Part shown: positions 49,628 to 59,874 of the stretch, one piece after another
How the letters are laid out: the number at the start of each line of letters is the position of its first letter
How positions within the stretch are numbered: position 1 is the stretch's first letter
Origin: Amylolactobacillus amylophilus DSM 20533 = JCM 1125
GTDB lineage: Bacteria > Bacillota > Bacilli > Lactobacillales > Lactobacillaceae
DNA: 64,000 bases
Reading direction: 5' to 3'
Assembly: GCF_001936335.1 (NCBI RefSeq)
Contig: NZ_CP018888.1
Span: 1 to 64,000 of the forward strand
Program-made: the position numbers and the translations under genes
The notes under the pieces: generated by a model
The model's input: the letters and a program-made list of their open reading frames with translations, nothing else
Database searches by the model: none
What the model was told of the DNA's origin: nothing

Positions 49628-51466
49628 TTATTTACCTTTAATATCGTCGTCATTCATTTTCAAAACGGCCATGAAGGCCTCCTGCGGAACTTCAACCTTA
49701 CCAACCGACTTCATGCGCTTCTTACCGCGCTTCTGCTTGTCTAGGAGCTTTGCACGACGGTCGGGATCACCTGTGTGGATTCTCGCGGTAACATCCTTAC
49801 GGTATGCCTTAATAGTCGTTCGTGCAATTACCTTCGCACCAATAGCAGCTTGGACGGCCACCTCAAAGTTTTGCCGTGGAATGATATTCTTCATCATTGA
49901 GGCAATCTCCCGCCCGCGTTCAGCAGAGAACTCGCGGTGCACAATGAAACTCAGTGCATCCACCGGTTCCTTGTTCAGCAAGATATCGATTTTGACTAAA
50001 TCACTCGCACGGTAGCCGATAATATCGTAGTCGAGTGATGCATAGCCTTTCGTGTTTGATTTCAAGTCATCAAAGAAATCGAAAATTATTTCTGACAGTG
50101 GCATCTCATAAACAACGTTAACCCGGTATTTATCCAAGTAATCCATGGTCTGAAAGACACCACGTTTTCTTTGACAGAGTTCCATCACAGAGCCAACATA
50201 CTCCTCTGGCACCATGATCTCCGCCTTAACGAATGGCTCCTTAATCTCTTTAAGCTGGCCAACCTCCGGCATCTCTGCTGGGTTTGAAATCATCCGCTCT
50301 GACCCATCTGTCAGCGTGGCATGGTAATCAACTGAAGGTGCGGTCATGATCAGATCGAGATTGAATTCCCGCTCTAAGCGTTCCTGCACCACATCCATAT
50401 GGAGTAATCCTAAAAAGCCACAGCGGAAACCAAAGCCCAATGCCTGAGATGTCTCAGGTTCAAATTCGAGTGCCGCATCGTTTAATTGTAACTTCTCAAG
50501 CGCCTCACGCAAGTCATTAAACTTCCCATTGTCAACCGGATAAAGGCCGGCATACACCATCGGTTTAATCTGGCGGTACCCAGGTAGGGCCGCCGGCGCC
50601 GGATTGGCGGGTGAAGTAATCGTATCACCAACATGGGTTTCCCGGACGGATTTGATGTTCGCCGTAATGTAACCAACGTCTCCGGCGATTAATTCTTTTT
50701 TGGCTACGGGTTTGGGTGATTGCACGCCCACCTCTGTTACCTCAAATTTCTTGCCGGTGCTCATGATTTGAATCTCATCACCAACCTTAACTCGGCCGGT
50801 TTTCAATCGCACACTTAGTACGACCCCTCTGTATGAATCATAGATGGAATCGAAAATTAGGGCTTGCAATGGACCGTTGATATCGCCAGTAGGTGCTGGG
50901 ATGTCCGTCACAATCCGCTCTAACAATTCCTCAATTCCGAACCCGGTTTTACCAGACACGAGGACTGCTTCCGTCGCATCAATCCCAATCATATCCTCAA
51001 TTTCTTCTTTGACCATCTCTGGGTCGGCCGAGGGCAAGTCGATTTTGTTCAAAACCGGGAGAATCTCGAGGTCGTTATCGAGCGCCAGGTAGGTGTTCGC
51101 TAGTGTCTGCGCCTCAACACCCTGTGCTGCGTCCACTACTAGTAGGGCGCCCTCACAGGCAGCTAGGCTCCTGGAAACCTCATAAGTGAAGTCGACATGT
51201 CCTGGGGTATCGATCAAATGGAAGGTGTATTCCTCCCCATCCTGAGCGGTGTACTTGAGTTCAACCGAATTAAGCTTAATCGTAATCCCACGCTCGCGCT
51301 CTAGGTCCATGTTATCGAGTAATTGCTGCTTCATGTCACGCTCAGCCACCGTATCCGTCAGCTCGAGAATGCGGTCCGCAATCGTCGACTTACCATGATC
51401 AATGTGCGCGACAATCGAGAAGTTACGCATATGTGCCTGGTAGTCTTGTAATTCTTCATTATTCAT
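49628..51466 (-). CDS. lepA: Elongation factor 4 (LepA)
   Basis: 612 aa translational GTPase: AHIDHGKST (G1), [13 protein letters not shown] (G3), NKIDLPSA (G4), and the LepA-specific C-terminal domain with [14 protein letters not shown] and GGDPDRR-like [11 protein letters not shown]. Acts on the ribosome under stress. Upstream of sortase and recJ in the same orientation. Confidence 0.98.
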   Translation of the reverse strand: MNNEELQDYQAHMRNFSIVAHIDHGKSTIADRILELTDTVAERDMKQQLLDNMDLERERGITIKLNSVELKYTAQDGEEYTFHLIDTPGHVDFTYEVSRSLAACEGALLVVDAAQGVEAQTLANTYLALDNDLEILPVLNKIDLPSADPEMVKEEIEDMIGIDATEAVLVSGKTGFGIEELLERIVTDIPAPTGDINGPLQALIFDSIYDSYRGVVLSVRLKTGRVKVGDEIQIMSTGKKFEVTEVGVQSPKPVAKKELIAGDVGYITANIKSVRETHVGDTITSPANPAPAALPGYRQIKPMVYAGLYPVDNGKFNDLREALEKLQLNDAALEFEPETSQALGFGFRCGFLGLLHMDVVQERLEREFNLDLIMTAPSVDYHATLTDGSERMISNPAEMPEVGQLKEIKEPFVKAEIMVPEEYVGSVMELCQRKRGVFQTMDYLDKYRVNVVYEMPLSEIIFDFFDDLKSNTKGYASLDYDIIGYRASDLVKIDILLNKEPVDALSFIVHREFSAERGREIASMMKNIIPRQNFEVAVQAAIGAKVIARTTIKAYRKDVTARIHTGDPDRRAKLLDKQKRGKKRMKSVGKVEVPQEAFMAVLKMNDDDIKGK

Positions 51467-51532
51467 ATCTAATCAACCTTTTCTGTCTAGCATTATAACA
51501 AAGCTGGCAGCTGTTGAGAAAGAAACTGCACT

Positions 51533-52612
51533 TTAGTATCCTTTAACAATTTCTTCAACTGTGGATTTATCTAATCCACGTAAAACTTTCACCAATAACT
51601 CCTGGGCCGCATCAAAATCGGCGATCGAGAACATCGTTTGGTGCGTGTGAATATAACGTCCAGGAACCCCGATTACCGTACTTGGAATACCCTCATTTGC
51701 GGTGTGGGCTGCACCGGCATCCGTGCCACCCTTTGAGACAAAGTACTGGTAAGGAATGTTATTATCTTCTGCAGTAGTCAATAAGTAATCTCGCAGCTTT
51801 GGCAATGTAATTAGGCCCGGATCTTGAATTCTAATCATCACGCCCTCACCTAGGTGCCCAAATGTACCTGTTTTCGTGTGGATATCATCCGCCGCAGAAC
51901 AATCAACGGCGAAGAACAAATCAGGCTGGAACTTGGTGACCGCCGGTTTAGCTCCACGCAAGCCCACTTCTTCCTGAACATTAGCCCCCATAACCAGATT
52001 ACTGTCCAAATTATCATTCTGTAGGGTCTCTAAAGCCTCTAATACCATCGTGCAGCCATACCTATTATCCCACGCCTTTGAGATAATATTCTTACCATTG
52101 GCAGTCTTGATAGTGGAGACATCTGGCACGATGGTGTCTCCCGGTTTAATCCCAAAGGAAAGCACTTCGTCTTTGTCTGTGAAGCCGCCATCAAACAGGA
52201 TATCTGTTACCTGAAGATTCTGCTGACCGTTAGTGCCCCGGAGCAAGTGTGGTGGGATCGAGGATGAAATCACTGGATAGTTCTGACCGTTGCTCGCCTT
52301 TAGCGTAAATCGTTGGGCAGAGACCACTGTTGGGTTCCAGCCTCCCAATGGAACAACCTTGAAGAAGCCGTTGGCGGTAATTTGGGCTATCATAAAGCCA
52401 ACTTCGTCCATGTGTGCCGCAACCATCACTGTTTTAGCATCCGTGACCCGACTCTTCTTCACACCGAAAATTCCGCCTAAGCCATCTTGTTCAACCGAAT
52501 CAACCAGTGGGGTAATTTGGGCACGCATATAACTTCTGATGTCGTGTTCGAAACCGCTTGTTCCCTGCAGCTCTGTTAGTGTTTTAATTCGTTGAAATGT
52601 TTTCTCTTCCAT
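51533..52612 (-). CDS. M42 family metallopeptidase (glutamyl aminopeptidase type)
   Basis: 359 aa. AAHMDEVGFMI (metal His/Asp), SKAWDNRYGC, NVQEEVGLRGAK (catalytic Glu pair) and the C-terminal GVPGRYIHTHQTM. Resembles PepA/FrvX of lactic acid bacteria. Start at ATG 52612 with GAGGGAAGAG upstream; the longer frame to 52684 enters the dnaJ terminator. Confidence 0.93.
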   Translation of the reverse strand: MEEKTFQRIKTLTELQGTSGFEHDIRSYMRAQITPLVDSVEQDGLGGIFGVKKSRVTDAKTVMVAAHMDEVGFMIAQITANGFFKVVPLGGWNPTVVSAQRFTLKASNGQNYPVISSSIPPHLLRGTNGQQNLQVTDILFDGGFTDKDEVLSFGIKPGDTIVPDVSTIKTANGKNIISKAWDNRYGCTMVLEALETLQNDNLDSNLVMGANVQEEVGLRGAKPAVTKFQPDLFFAVDCSAADDIHTKTGTFGHLGEGVMIRIQDPGLITLPKLRDYLLTTAEDNNIPYQYFVSKGGTDAGAAHTANEGIPSTVIGVPGRYIHTHQTMFSIADFDAAQELLVKVLRGLDKSTVEEIVKGY

Positions 52613-52656
52613 AGCTCTTCCCTCTTGTTCAAACAGATATAATATATCTATTCTAG

Positions 52657-52688
52657 CAAAAAAAGATGAGGTTTTCTCCCTCATCTTC
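52657..52688 (-). terminator. Terminator of the hrcA-grpE-dnaK-dnaJ operon
   Basis: On the minus strand AGATGAGGGAGAAAACCTCATCT followed by seven T, 12 bases after the dnaJ stop (stem AGATGAGG/CCTCATCT). Confidence 0.9.
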
Positions 52689-52699
52689 TAAAAAGCTTA

Positions 52700-53836
52700 T
52701 TATTTCAGTTTATCCTTCATCTTTTCGAAGAAATTCTTTTCTTGTGGTTCTACTGATTCACCACTAGCCTTGATATATTGCATCAACGCATCTTTTTGTG
52801 CTTTATTCAGCTTATTTGGAATTGCCACCTTAATTGTGACTTCCTGATCACCAGTTCCGTTGCCACGCAAGTAAGGTACACCCTTACCACGTAACTTGAA
52901 CTTCGTTCCAGGCTGAGTACCTGCTGGAACGCGGAGTTCTATCTTACCATGGACGGTGTTCACCTCAATCTCATCACCAAGTGTCGCCTGGGCGAATGAG
53001 ATATTTTGTGTGCTGTAGATTGTGTTGCCGTTCCGTTCGAATTCCTTACTTGGTTTCACGCGGAAGACGATGTAGAGGTCACCGTATGGACCACCGTTTT
53101 GTCCAGCCTCACCCTGGCCACTCAAACGAATTTGCTGACCATTGTCGATTCCGGCTGGCACCTTAACTTCAATCGTGTGCTTCTCATCTGTGACGCCACG
53201 GCCTGCACAGGTATGGCAAGGTGTTGGTATAAGCACGCCACGACCATTACATTGGTCACAAGTAACTTGTTGTCTGATTACACCAAGCATTGACTGACGC
53301 TCCACTGTCATGTAGCCCGATCCTTGACACTTAGGACACGTCTGCACAGAGGTTCCTGGTTCTGCACCGTTACCACCACAGGTGTGACAAGTTTCAGAAC
53401 GTGTATAGGTAATATTGGTTTTCTTACCAAAAATCGCCTCTTTAAAAGCAACCGTCATGGTGTAATCGAGGTCCGAACCACGTGTTGGTGCGGTAGGATC
53501 AACGCGTTGCCGTGCTTGACCACCACCAAAGAATTGGCTAAAGATATCACCGACATCATCGAAGCCGCCACCAAATCCTTGGCCGCCGAAACCACCCTGG
53601 CCATAACTACCATCGACTCCTGCCTGACCATATTGGTCGTAAGCAGCACGTTTCTGGTCGTCACTCAGGACCTCGTAAGCCTCATTGACTTCCTTAAACT
53701 TTTCTTCGGCATCAGGTGCCTTATTAATATCTGGGTGGTACTTCTTCGATAGTTTGCGGTACGCTTTTTTAATCTCATCAGCACTCGCATCACGACTAAG
53801 ACCTAGCACCTCATAATAGTCTCTCTTATCTGCCAT
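52700..53836 (-). CDS. dnaJ: Chaperone DnaJ
   Basis: 378 aa. J domain with KYHPDINK (HPD near residue 34), a Gly/Phe-rich stretch (about 75-105), four zinc-finger repeats ([32 protein letters not shown]; about 150-215) and the C-terminal peptide-binding domains. Co-chaperone of DnaK. Last gene of the HrcA operon. Confidence 0.98.
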   Translation of the reverse strand: MADKRDYYEVLGLSRDASADEIKKAYRKLSKKYHPDINKAPDAEEKFKEVNEAYEVLSDDQKRAAYDQYGQAGVDGSYGQGGFGGQGFGGGFDDVGDIFSQFFGGGQARQRVDPTAPTRGSDLDYTMTVAFKEAIFGKKTNITYTRSETCHTCGGNGAEPGTSVQTCPKCQGSGYMTVERQSMLGVIRQQVTCDQCNGRGVLIPTPCHTCAGRGVTDEKHTIEVKVPAGIDNGQQIRLSGQGEAGQNGGPYGDLYIVFRVKPSKEFERNGNTIYSTQNISFAQATLGDEIEVNTVHGKIELRVPAGTQPGTKFKLRGKGVPYLRGNGTGDQEVTIKVAIPNKLNKAQKDALMQYIKASGESVEPQEKNFFEKMKDKLK

Positions 53837-53890
53837 TAAAATTCCTCTTTCAAAAAATCAAAGAACAAGACGTCCTTTGATTAATTTGAT

Positions 53891-55732
53891 TTATTTTTTA
53901 TCTGGGTCTACTTCCTTGAAGTCACCATCGACAGTATTATCGTCCTTTTGACCGCCATCGGTTGAGTCTGCTCCAGGTTGTGCCCCTGATTGCTCACTTT
54001 GAGCCTGTTGATAGAGTTTCACAGTTAAGTCTTGCACAATTTTGTTCAAATCGTCTTTCTTAGCCTTCATCTCTTCTAGGTTGTTATCTTCTTGAGCCTT
54101 CTTCAAAGCATCTTTAGCATCAGTTGCCTTCTTTATCTCGTCGTCTGATACCTTACCTTTGAGCTCTTCAAGTGTCTTGTCAGTTTGGAAGAGGATTTGC
54201 TCGACTTCATTTCTGAGATCAACCTCTTCTTTTTTCTTGTTATCTTCCTCAGCGTGCTCTTCGGCTTCCTTCTTCATCTTTTCGATTTCTTCGTCTGAAA
54301 GACCTGATGAACTTTGGATGGTAATCTTTTGTTCCTTCTTAGTACCAAGGTCCTTAGCTGAAACGTTGACGATACCGTTTTTGTCGATGTCGAACTTAAC
54401 TTCGATTTGTGGTACGCCACGTGGAGCAGCAGGAATATCAGTTAATTGGAAACGACCAAGTGTCTTGTTGTCGGCAGCCATTGGACGTTCACCTTGCAAG
54501 ACATGAACATCAACAGCTGGTTGATTGTCAGCGGCGGTTGAGAACACCTGGGACTTACTGGTTGGAATAGTCGTGTTCCGGTCGATTAGCTTGGTGAATA
54601 CACCACCCATCGTCTCGATACCAAGTGATAATGGGGTGACATCAAGCAACACGATATCCTTCACGTCTCCGGAAATTACACCACCCTGAATGGCTGCACC
54701 AAGTGCAACGGCTTCATCTGGGTTAATTGAATGGTCTGGATCTTTGCCAGTCCAGTTCTTGACTGCTTCTTGAACAGCGGGAATTCGCGTTGAACCACCG
54801 TTTAGGATTACTTTATCAATATCGGAATTTGATAGACCAGCATCCTTCATGGCGTTATCAAGTGCTACTTTAGTCTTTTCAACCAGATCATGGGTTAATT
54901 CATCGAATTTAGCACGTGTAAGAGTAGTCTCTAGGTGCAATGGGCCGCTCTCACCTGCAGAGATAAACGGCAAGCTGATCTGAGTGCTAGTAACCCCTGA
55001 GAGATCCTTCTTAGCCTTTTCAGCAGCATCCTTCAGTCTTTGTAAGGCCATCTTATCCTTCGAGAGGTCGATACCATGTTCATTCTTGAATTCAGAAACA
55101 AGGTAGTCAATTATTTTTTGGTCAAAGTCGTCACCACCAAGATGAGTATCACCATTAGTCGAAAGGACTTGGAAGACACCATCACCGAGCTCTAGGACGG
55201 ACACATCAAACGTACCACCACCTAAGTCATATACCAGAATCTTCTCGTCGGCATCGTCTTTGTCTAAGCCATATGCTAGCGAAGAAGCAGTTGGTTCGTT
55301 GATAATTCTCTTAACGTCTAATCCGGCAATCTTACCAGCATCTTTGGTCGCCTGTCTTTGTGAATCGTTGAAGTAGGCAGGAACGGTGATAACAGCTTCT
55401 GTCACGGGTTCGCCCAAGTAATCCTCAGCGAATTTCTTAATGTATTGCAAAATCATTGCGGAGATTTCTTGTGGTGTGTAGTCCTTGCCATCAACACTAA
55501 CTTTGTATCCCGGTTCACCCATGTGGCTCTTGATTGAGATAACTGTATTTGGGTTCGTGACGGCTTGGCGCTTTGCAACCTCACCAACCTGAATTTCGCC
55601 ATCCTTGAATGAAACAACAGATGGGGTAGTTCTGTTACCTTCAGGGTTTGTGATAATTTTTGGTTCTGATCCTTCTAAGACAGCAACGGCTGAGTTAGTA
55701 GTACCTAAGTCAATACCAATTACTTTTGACAT
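53891..55732 (-). CDS. dnaK: Chaperone DnaK (Hsp70)
   Basis: 613 aa. [14 protein letters not shown] at the start, [12 protein letters not shown] near 170, and a C-terminal tail rich in Gln, Gly and Asp. Shorter Gram-positive form lacking the extra segment of the ATPase domain. Third gene of the operon. Confidence 0.99.
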   Translation of the reverse strand: MSKVIGIDLGTTNSAVAVLEGSEPKIITNPEGNRTTPSVVSFKDGEIQVGEVAKRQAVTNPNTVISIKSHMGEPGYKVSVDGKDYTPQEISAMILQYIKKFAEDYLGEPVTEAVITVPAYFNDSQRQATKDAGKIAGLDVKRIINEPTASSLAYGLDKDDADEKILVYDLGGGTFDVSVLELGDGVFQVLSTNGDTHLGGDDFDQKIIDYLVSEFKNEHGIDLSKDKMALQRLKDAAEKAKKDLSGVTSTQISLPFISAGESGPLHLETTLTRAKFDELTHDLVEKTKVALDNAMKDAGLSNSDIDKVILNGGSTRIPAVQEAVKNWTGKDPDHSINPDEAVALGAAIQGGVISGDVKDIVLLDVTPLSLGIETMGGVFTKLIDRNTTIPTSKSQVFSTAADNQPAVDVHVLQGERPMAADNKTLGRFQLTDIPAAPRGVPQIEVKFDIDKNGIVNVSAKDLGTKKEQKITIQSSSGLSDEEIEKMKKEAEEHAEEDNKKKEEVDLRNEVEQILFQTDKTLEELKGKVSDDEIKKATDAKDALKKAQEDNNLEEMKAKKDDLNKIVQDLTVKLYQQAQSEQSGAQPGADSTDGGQKDDNTVDGDFKEVDPDKK

Positions 55733-55805
55733 TTAAAAAATACTTCCTTTCGATTCTTTTTTTTTTAATTTGATGAACAAACTTAAGTGAAACTAAGAGA
55801 TGTGC

Positions 55806-56441
55806 TTATTGGGCGACCACGACCATGGCCGGACGAATAACCCTGTCCTTAAACTTGTAGCCCTTTTGTAGGATTGAGACTACCTGGTCCGCTTCATGAT
55901 CGGCGTCCTTTGGGACGGTCTGAACCGCTTGGTGAATACTTGGATCAAACTTGACTGAATCATCTGCGATTTCGGTTACACCCTCTTCTGTGAGTGCGGC
56001 CAACAGATTATCGAGCGTCATTTGAACACCCTTCTTAAATTGCTTGCTGGCCTCATCGTCCACTTTGATATCGAGAGCTCGCTCTAAGTTATCAACGGCA
56101 GGCAAAACTTTTTTGGCTAAATCACTACCAGCATATTTTAGCATACTAGCAGTCTCCTTTTTCTGCCTGGACTGCATGTTTTGCATCTCGGCCTGGGCGC
56201 GTAGTAGCTTGTCATCAAAGTCGGCTAATTCAGTCTTCAATGACTCAATTTCCTTGGTCAAAGAAGCCACTCTATCATCCTGCTCCGTTGACTCCTGCTT
56301 CTTAGACTTCTTTTTTGGTTTCTGTTCTAGCTGATCCTCGTTATTAGCGCCCTGCGGCTTTTGCTCAGCTTGTGTCGGCGTTTTTGTTTTGGTTGAATCT
56401 AAATCCTTCTCAGATGGAAATTCATCTTTCGTATGCTCCAA
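55806..56441 (-). CDS. grpE: Nucleotide exchange factor GrpE
   Basis: 211 aa. A charged, Lys/Gln-rich N-terminal region (to about 65), a long coiled coil, and the β-domain with VSILQKGYKFKDRVIRPAMV. Drives ADP release from DnaK. 15 bases after hrcA. Confidence 0.97.
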   Translation of the reverse strand: MEHTKDEFPSEKDLDSTKTKTPTQAEQKPQGANNEDQLEQKPKKKSKKQESTEQDDRVASLTKEIESLKTELADFDDKLLRAQAEMQNMQSRQKKETASMLKYAGSDLAKKVLPAVDNLERALDIKVDDEASKQFKKGVQMTLDNLLAALTEEGVTEIADDSVKFDPSIHQAVQTVPKDADHEADQVVSILQKGYKFKDRVIRPAMVVVAQ

Positions 56442-56456
56442 AGCGATCCTCCTTAG

Positions 56457-57518
56457 TTATTGGAAATTTCCATAATAATCTAGTAATTTCTTAGCTAGCT
56501 CGTTTCTAAAGTACTCCATCAGACTAATCATCTGTGAATACGGCATGTTTGAGGGCCCTAGTAAAGCGATAATGCCGCTACCGTGATCCCCTACCGAGTA
56601 ATTAGCGGTCAACAGACTATAATCTTTCAGCAGATCTCCCGGCAATTCATTGCCAAGCTTGACCCGAACCGGAAAATCTAGGCCAACCTGCACATCATCC
56701 AGATCATCCATTGTAAGCAAATCGGTCAGATAACTCTCATGATCAAGCATCTGGTACAAAGACTTTAGTTGATCAACATTACTGGCATTGTAATTATTCA
56801 ACAAATTAATCTGACCATTGACATAGAGTTGTTCAGACGCGGCGTCCTTAAACACATCGGATAGCAGGTCAATAATTTGAGCCGCAGCAGAATTACTACC
56901 ATCAATTGTCCCAACCAACTCTTCGATGCTCATCTGGTTGATTGCTAAGACACTCTTACCAACCAACTTATCGTTGATAATTCTGACCCCCTTCTCAATC
57001 TCATCGCCACTGACACTACGATGAATATTGTATACGCGGCTTCTAACACTACCGTCAGACGTTACCAGAATTGCCATAATTTGATGATTGGGTAACGGCA
57101 CTATGCGAAAGCCTGTGACGGTTACATTATTTAGCTCAGGACCAGCAGCAAACGCAGTATAGCTAGTCAAGTCCGATAGAATCTTAGCAGCTTCCTCTAC
57201 AATCTCATTCACTTGGTGAAATGGTCGATCAAGGTTTGACAGAACCTTCTGATAAACCTGATTAGGAATGCTAATGGGTTCTACCAGATAATCCAGGTAG
57301 AAACGGTAGCCAGCGCTCGACGGAATTCGTCCCGATGAAGAATGCGTCTTCTCAATCAGGCCGAGCTCCTCTAACGTAGCCATTTCGTTTCTGATGGTTG
57401 CGGACGAAACTTTAATCGGCAATTGCTCCATTAAAGTCTTCGATCCAACGGGCTCATGATCATTAGTGAAATTCTTGATGATCATCTTCAAGATAAGCTC
57501 CTGTCGCTTTGTTAACAT
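56457..57518 (-). CDS. hrcA: Heat-inducible transcription repressor HrcA
   Basis: 353 aa. N-terminal winged helix ([13 protein letters not shown], and [23 protein letters not shown], shown in part as SSATIRNEM), then the dimerisation and inserted domains; ends [16 protein letters not shown]. It represses its own operon by binding the CIRCE element immediately upstream. Confidence 0.97.
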   Translation of the reverse strand: MLTKRQELILKMIIKNFTNDHEPVGSKTLMEQLPIKVSSATIRNEMATLEELGLIEKTHSSSGRIPSSAGYRFYLDYLVEPISIPNQVYQKVLSNLDRPFHQVNEIVEEAAKILSDLTSYTAFAAGPELNNVTVTGFRIVPLPNHQIMAILVTSDGSVRSRVYNIHRSVSGDEIEKGVRIINDKLVGKSVLAINQMSIEELVGTIDGSNSAAAQIIDLLSDVFKDAASEQLYVNGQINLLNNYNASNVDQLKSLYQMLDHESYLTDLLTMDDLDDVQVGLDFPVRVKLGNELPGDLLKDYSLLTANYSVGDHGSGIIALLGPSNMPYSQMISLMEYFRNELAKKLLDYYGNFQ

Positions 57519-57533
57519 CCAGTCACCTCTTTA

Positions 57534-57560
57534 TTAGCACTTAACTATTCAGAGTGCTAA
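57534..57560 (-). promoter_or_regulatory. CIRCE operator
   Basis: A 9-9-9 inverted repeat, TTAGCACTT/GAGTGCTAA as read on the plus strand, differing from the consensus half-site at one base. It lies between the promoter and the hrcA start, so HrcA binding would block the operon. Confidence 0.93.
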
Positions 57561-57567
57561 CTATTAG

Positions 57568-57596
57568 AATATAACAACTATCAAAAAGATTGTCAA
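57568..57596 (-). promoter_or_regulatory. Sigma-A promoter of hrcA operon
   Basis: On the minus strand TTGACA (57591-57596) and TATATT (57568-57573) with a 17-base spacer, just upstream of CIRCE. Confidence 0.88.
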
Positions 57597-57634
57597 ATAA
57601 AAAAGAGCTTAAATATTGTTAAAGTAAGCTCTTG
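57597..57634 (-). terminator. Terminator of truB-ribF
   Basis: AAGAGCTTA and its complement around a 14-base loop, followed on the minus strand by a T-rich run. It overlaps the ribF stop codon and separates the translation cluster from the chaperone operon. Confidence 0.85.
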
Positions 57635-58544
57635 TTGCTTGTTCATCTTTCTTTAGCTGCTCTTTCAATCCAGCAAGCCCGGCCAACTTCTTCTCCCCGC
57701 GGAGAAATTTATACCACGCGACCGTGATTGTCTCGCCATAAATATCTTCATCGAAGTCGAAGATATTCGTTTCGATGAAGATCTGCTGCGTATCGTTGAA
57801 TGTGATGTTATAGCCGATACTGGTCATTGCTTCGTGCCATTGCCCGTGAACCAACAACTTAGTCGCATAGACGCCGATACCCGGGATTAGCTTATGCTCC
57901 GGCAATGCAAGATTTGCGGTCCGAAAACCGATTGTACGCCCACGTTGCTTACCGGTAACCACCTTGCCAGTAATTGAGTAAGGATAACCAAGAAGTTGAT
58001 TAGCCTCCGTCACATCACCATTTAACAAATCCTGCCGAATTATTGTCGAGCCAATTTTTCGCCCTGCAAAAACCTGCTCCGGTAACTCGACAATATCAAA
58101 CCGGCCGTGACTAAATTCAGGCAGATGACGCATATTGGCAATATTCTTGTCACCGTAGGTGTAATCAAAGCCAGCCACCACAACGGCGGCATTCAAGCCC
58201 AAGATTACCTGATCAACGAAATCCTGTGGCGCCAAATGCGCCAGCTGCTCGTTAAACTTGAAGACCGCCAGATAATCTACGCCCAGTTTGGCCATTACAG
58301 CAGCTTTCTCCGGGATGGTGGTGAGGTAGGCGAAGTTGGTCTCATGAGCGTACACCACACGCGGATGCTTATCAAAGGTCATCACCATTAACGGCAGATT
58401 CCTTGACTTGGCCTCCTTCAGACCTGCGGCAATTAAACGCTGATGACCAAGGTGAACACCATCAAAAAAGCCGAGAACGAGCACGACTTGCTTGGTTGTG
58501 ATTAAATTTTTTGCAAACGGAAATTCAACATCAATTACCTTCAT
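57609..58544 (-). CDS. ribF: Bifunctional riboflavin kinase/FAD synthetase
   Basis: 311 aa. Adenylyltransferase domain with LGFFDGVHLGHQRLI and VVAGFDYTYGDKN, and riboflavin kinase domain from about 185 with GKVVTGKQRGRTIGFRTANL. Makes FMN and FAD. Follows truB by 25 bases. Confidence 0.97.
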   Translation of the reverse strand: MKVIDVEFPFAKNLITTKQVVLVLGFFDGVHLGHQRLIAAGLKEAKSRNLPLMVMTFDKHPRVVYAHETNFAYLTTIPEKAAVMAKLGVDYLAVFKFNEQLAHLAPQDFVDQVILGLNAAVVVAGFDYTYGDKNIANMRHLPEFSHGRFDIVELPEQVFAGRKIGSTIIRQDLLNGDVTEANQLLGYPYSITGKVVTGKQRGRTIGFRTANLALPEHKLIPGIGVYATKLLVHGQWHEAMTSIGYNITFNDTQQIFIETNIFDFDEDIYGETITVAWYKFLRGEKKLAGLAGLKEQLKKDEQATRAYFNNI

Positions 58545-58569
58545 TAAATCAGTTCCTTAACACATTTAT

Positions 58570-59478
58570 TTAGTCATTCTGGAGCAACATTAAACCGGGA
58601 ACATACAGGTCGGTCCTGCCCGCCATTCGCTTGTAGATTGCCTTAATCTTGCCGCCGAAAACGAGTGCAATCTCCTGTTCGTCCGCACTAATATCCTGCA
58701 GCTGTAATACCGCGCCATTCTGCACTTTTTGCCACTGTCCTTTTGACAGCTCGACCTTCACTAGATCCGTAAACAAAGCATCAAGTGGGAGTAGAAATTG
58801 TGCGGGATTTGCCATATTTTGCTCAACGTCTTCTATTGTAACAGTTTGCGTCAAGTCAAAACCAGCACTTTTTGTCCGCACAAGCTTAGTCATGACCGCA
58901 GGTAAGTTGAGTTCTGTCCCGACCTGTTCCACTAAGGTTCTGACGTACGTTCCCTTTGAACAGGTCACACCGAAACTGAAGTCTTCCACATGACTAGTTT
59001 CATCAAAAAGTGGCTCGCCGGTCAGAACGAATTCCTCCACATTAACCGTGCGGGCGGGGACTTCAACGGTTTCACCAGCCCGCGCATACTCATATAGCTT
59101 TCGACCATTGACCTTCACGGCGGAATATAGCGGTGGCACCTGTTGAACCGCACCCGTGAGACTCTCGAGCGCAGTCGCCAATTGGTCGTATGTTACTGGT
59201 CGTTCCACCTGTTGTTTCGCAATGACTCTTCCCGAGAGATCGCCAGTGTCAGTCTGCAGGCCCAATCGGCCTGTACCGTGATACTGCTTCGAACGCTCAT
59301 GTAAGCGATCAATTAACTTCGTCGCCTGGCCAACCGCAATTGGCAAAACGCCGCTGACCGCTGGATCTAGCGTGCCAGCGTGACCGATTTTTTTAAGATG
59401 CAGGATTTTACGTAGCTTATAAACTACGTCTGCGCTCGTCATCCCAACCGGTTTATTAATTAAAATCAGTCCGTTCAT
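58570..59478 (-). CDS. truB: tRNA pseudouridine(55) synthase
   Basis: 302 aa. NGLILINKPVGMTSADVV, HAGTLDPAVSGVLPIAVG (catalytic Asp) and the GTYVRTLVEQVG motif. Makes pseudouridine 55 in the T arm of tRNA. ATG at 59478 with GAGGTGG upstream; the longer frame begins inside the terminator hairpin. Confidence 0.97.
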   Translation of the reverse strand: MNGLILINKPVGMTSADVVYKLRKILHLKKIGHAGTLDPAVSGVLPIAVGQATKLIDRLHERSKQYHGTGRLGLQTDTGDLSGRVIAKQQVERPVTYDQLATALESLTGAVQQVPPLYSAVKVNGRKLYEYARAGETVEVPARTVNVEEFVLTGEPLFDETSHVEDFSFGVTCSKGTYVRTLVEQVGTELNLPAVMTKLVRTKSAGFDLTQTVTIEDVEQNMANPAQFLLPLDALFTDLVKVELSKGQWQKVQNGAVLQLQDISADEQEIALVFGGKIKAIYKRMAGRTDLYVPGLMLLQND

Positions 59479-59492
59479 CTTATCCACCTCAA

Positions 59493-59520
59493 TAAAAAAA
59501 ACGCCCAAGGCGTTTTAGTC
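59493..59520 (-). terminator. Intrinsic terminator between rbfA and truB
   Basis: On the minus strand AAAACGCC-TTG-GGCGTTTTTTTT, overlapping the rbfA stop region and ending a few bases before the truB ribosome-binding site. No separate promoter for truB is evident, so this may be an attenuator lowering truB-ribF relative to nusA-infB-rbfA. Confidence 0.8.
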
Positions 59521-59871
59521 TTTATTATTTAAGCCTCTGATTAATTCATCTATTCTGGAGCCATACTCGACCGATTGATCGCGTTTGAAAATTAATTCTG
59601 GCACTTTGTAAATTGTTAATCTTTGACCTAATTCGTGACGCATCATACCCTTAGCTTTCTCTAGTCCAGCCTCGACTTCCGCAATACTTGCCGGATCGTC
59701 GTTTAGCGTACTGTAGAAGATGGTGGCATACGACAGGTCCTTCGTTACCTCAACAGCGGTAATTGTGACGTCAGCCACCCGCGGGTCACGAATTTTTTTA
59801 CGTAAAATATCCGTAATTTCGCGCAATGTTTCTTGTTCAACTCTACCTACACGATGTTTCATGGCATTCAC
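59515..59871 (-). CDS. rbfA: 30S ribosome-binding factor A
   Basis: 118 aa KH-like protein: RVGRVEQETLREITDILRK, DPRVADVTITAVEVTKDLS and the VPELIFKRDQSVEYGSRI end (each in part). Helps 16S rRNA 5' maturation and cold-adaptation. 3 bases after infB. Confidence 0.97.
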   Translation of the reverse strand: MNAMKHRVGRVEQETLREITDILRKKIRDPRVADVTITAVEVTKDLSYATIFYSTLNDDPASIAEVEAGLEKAKGMMRHELGQRLTIYKVPELIFKRDQSVEYGSRIDELIRGLNNKD

Positions 59872-59874
59872 CTC

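Noticed and set aside
52613-52684. N-terminal extension of the M42 peptidase
   Set aside because: The extra 24 codons overlap the dnaJ terminator, and a good ribosome site precedes the internal ATG at 52612.
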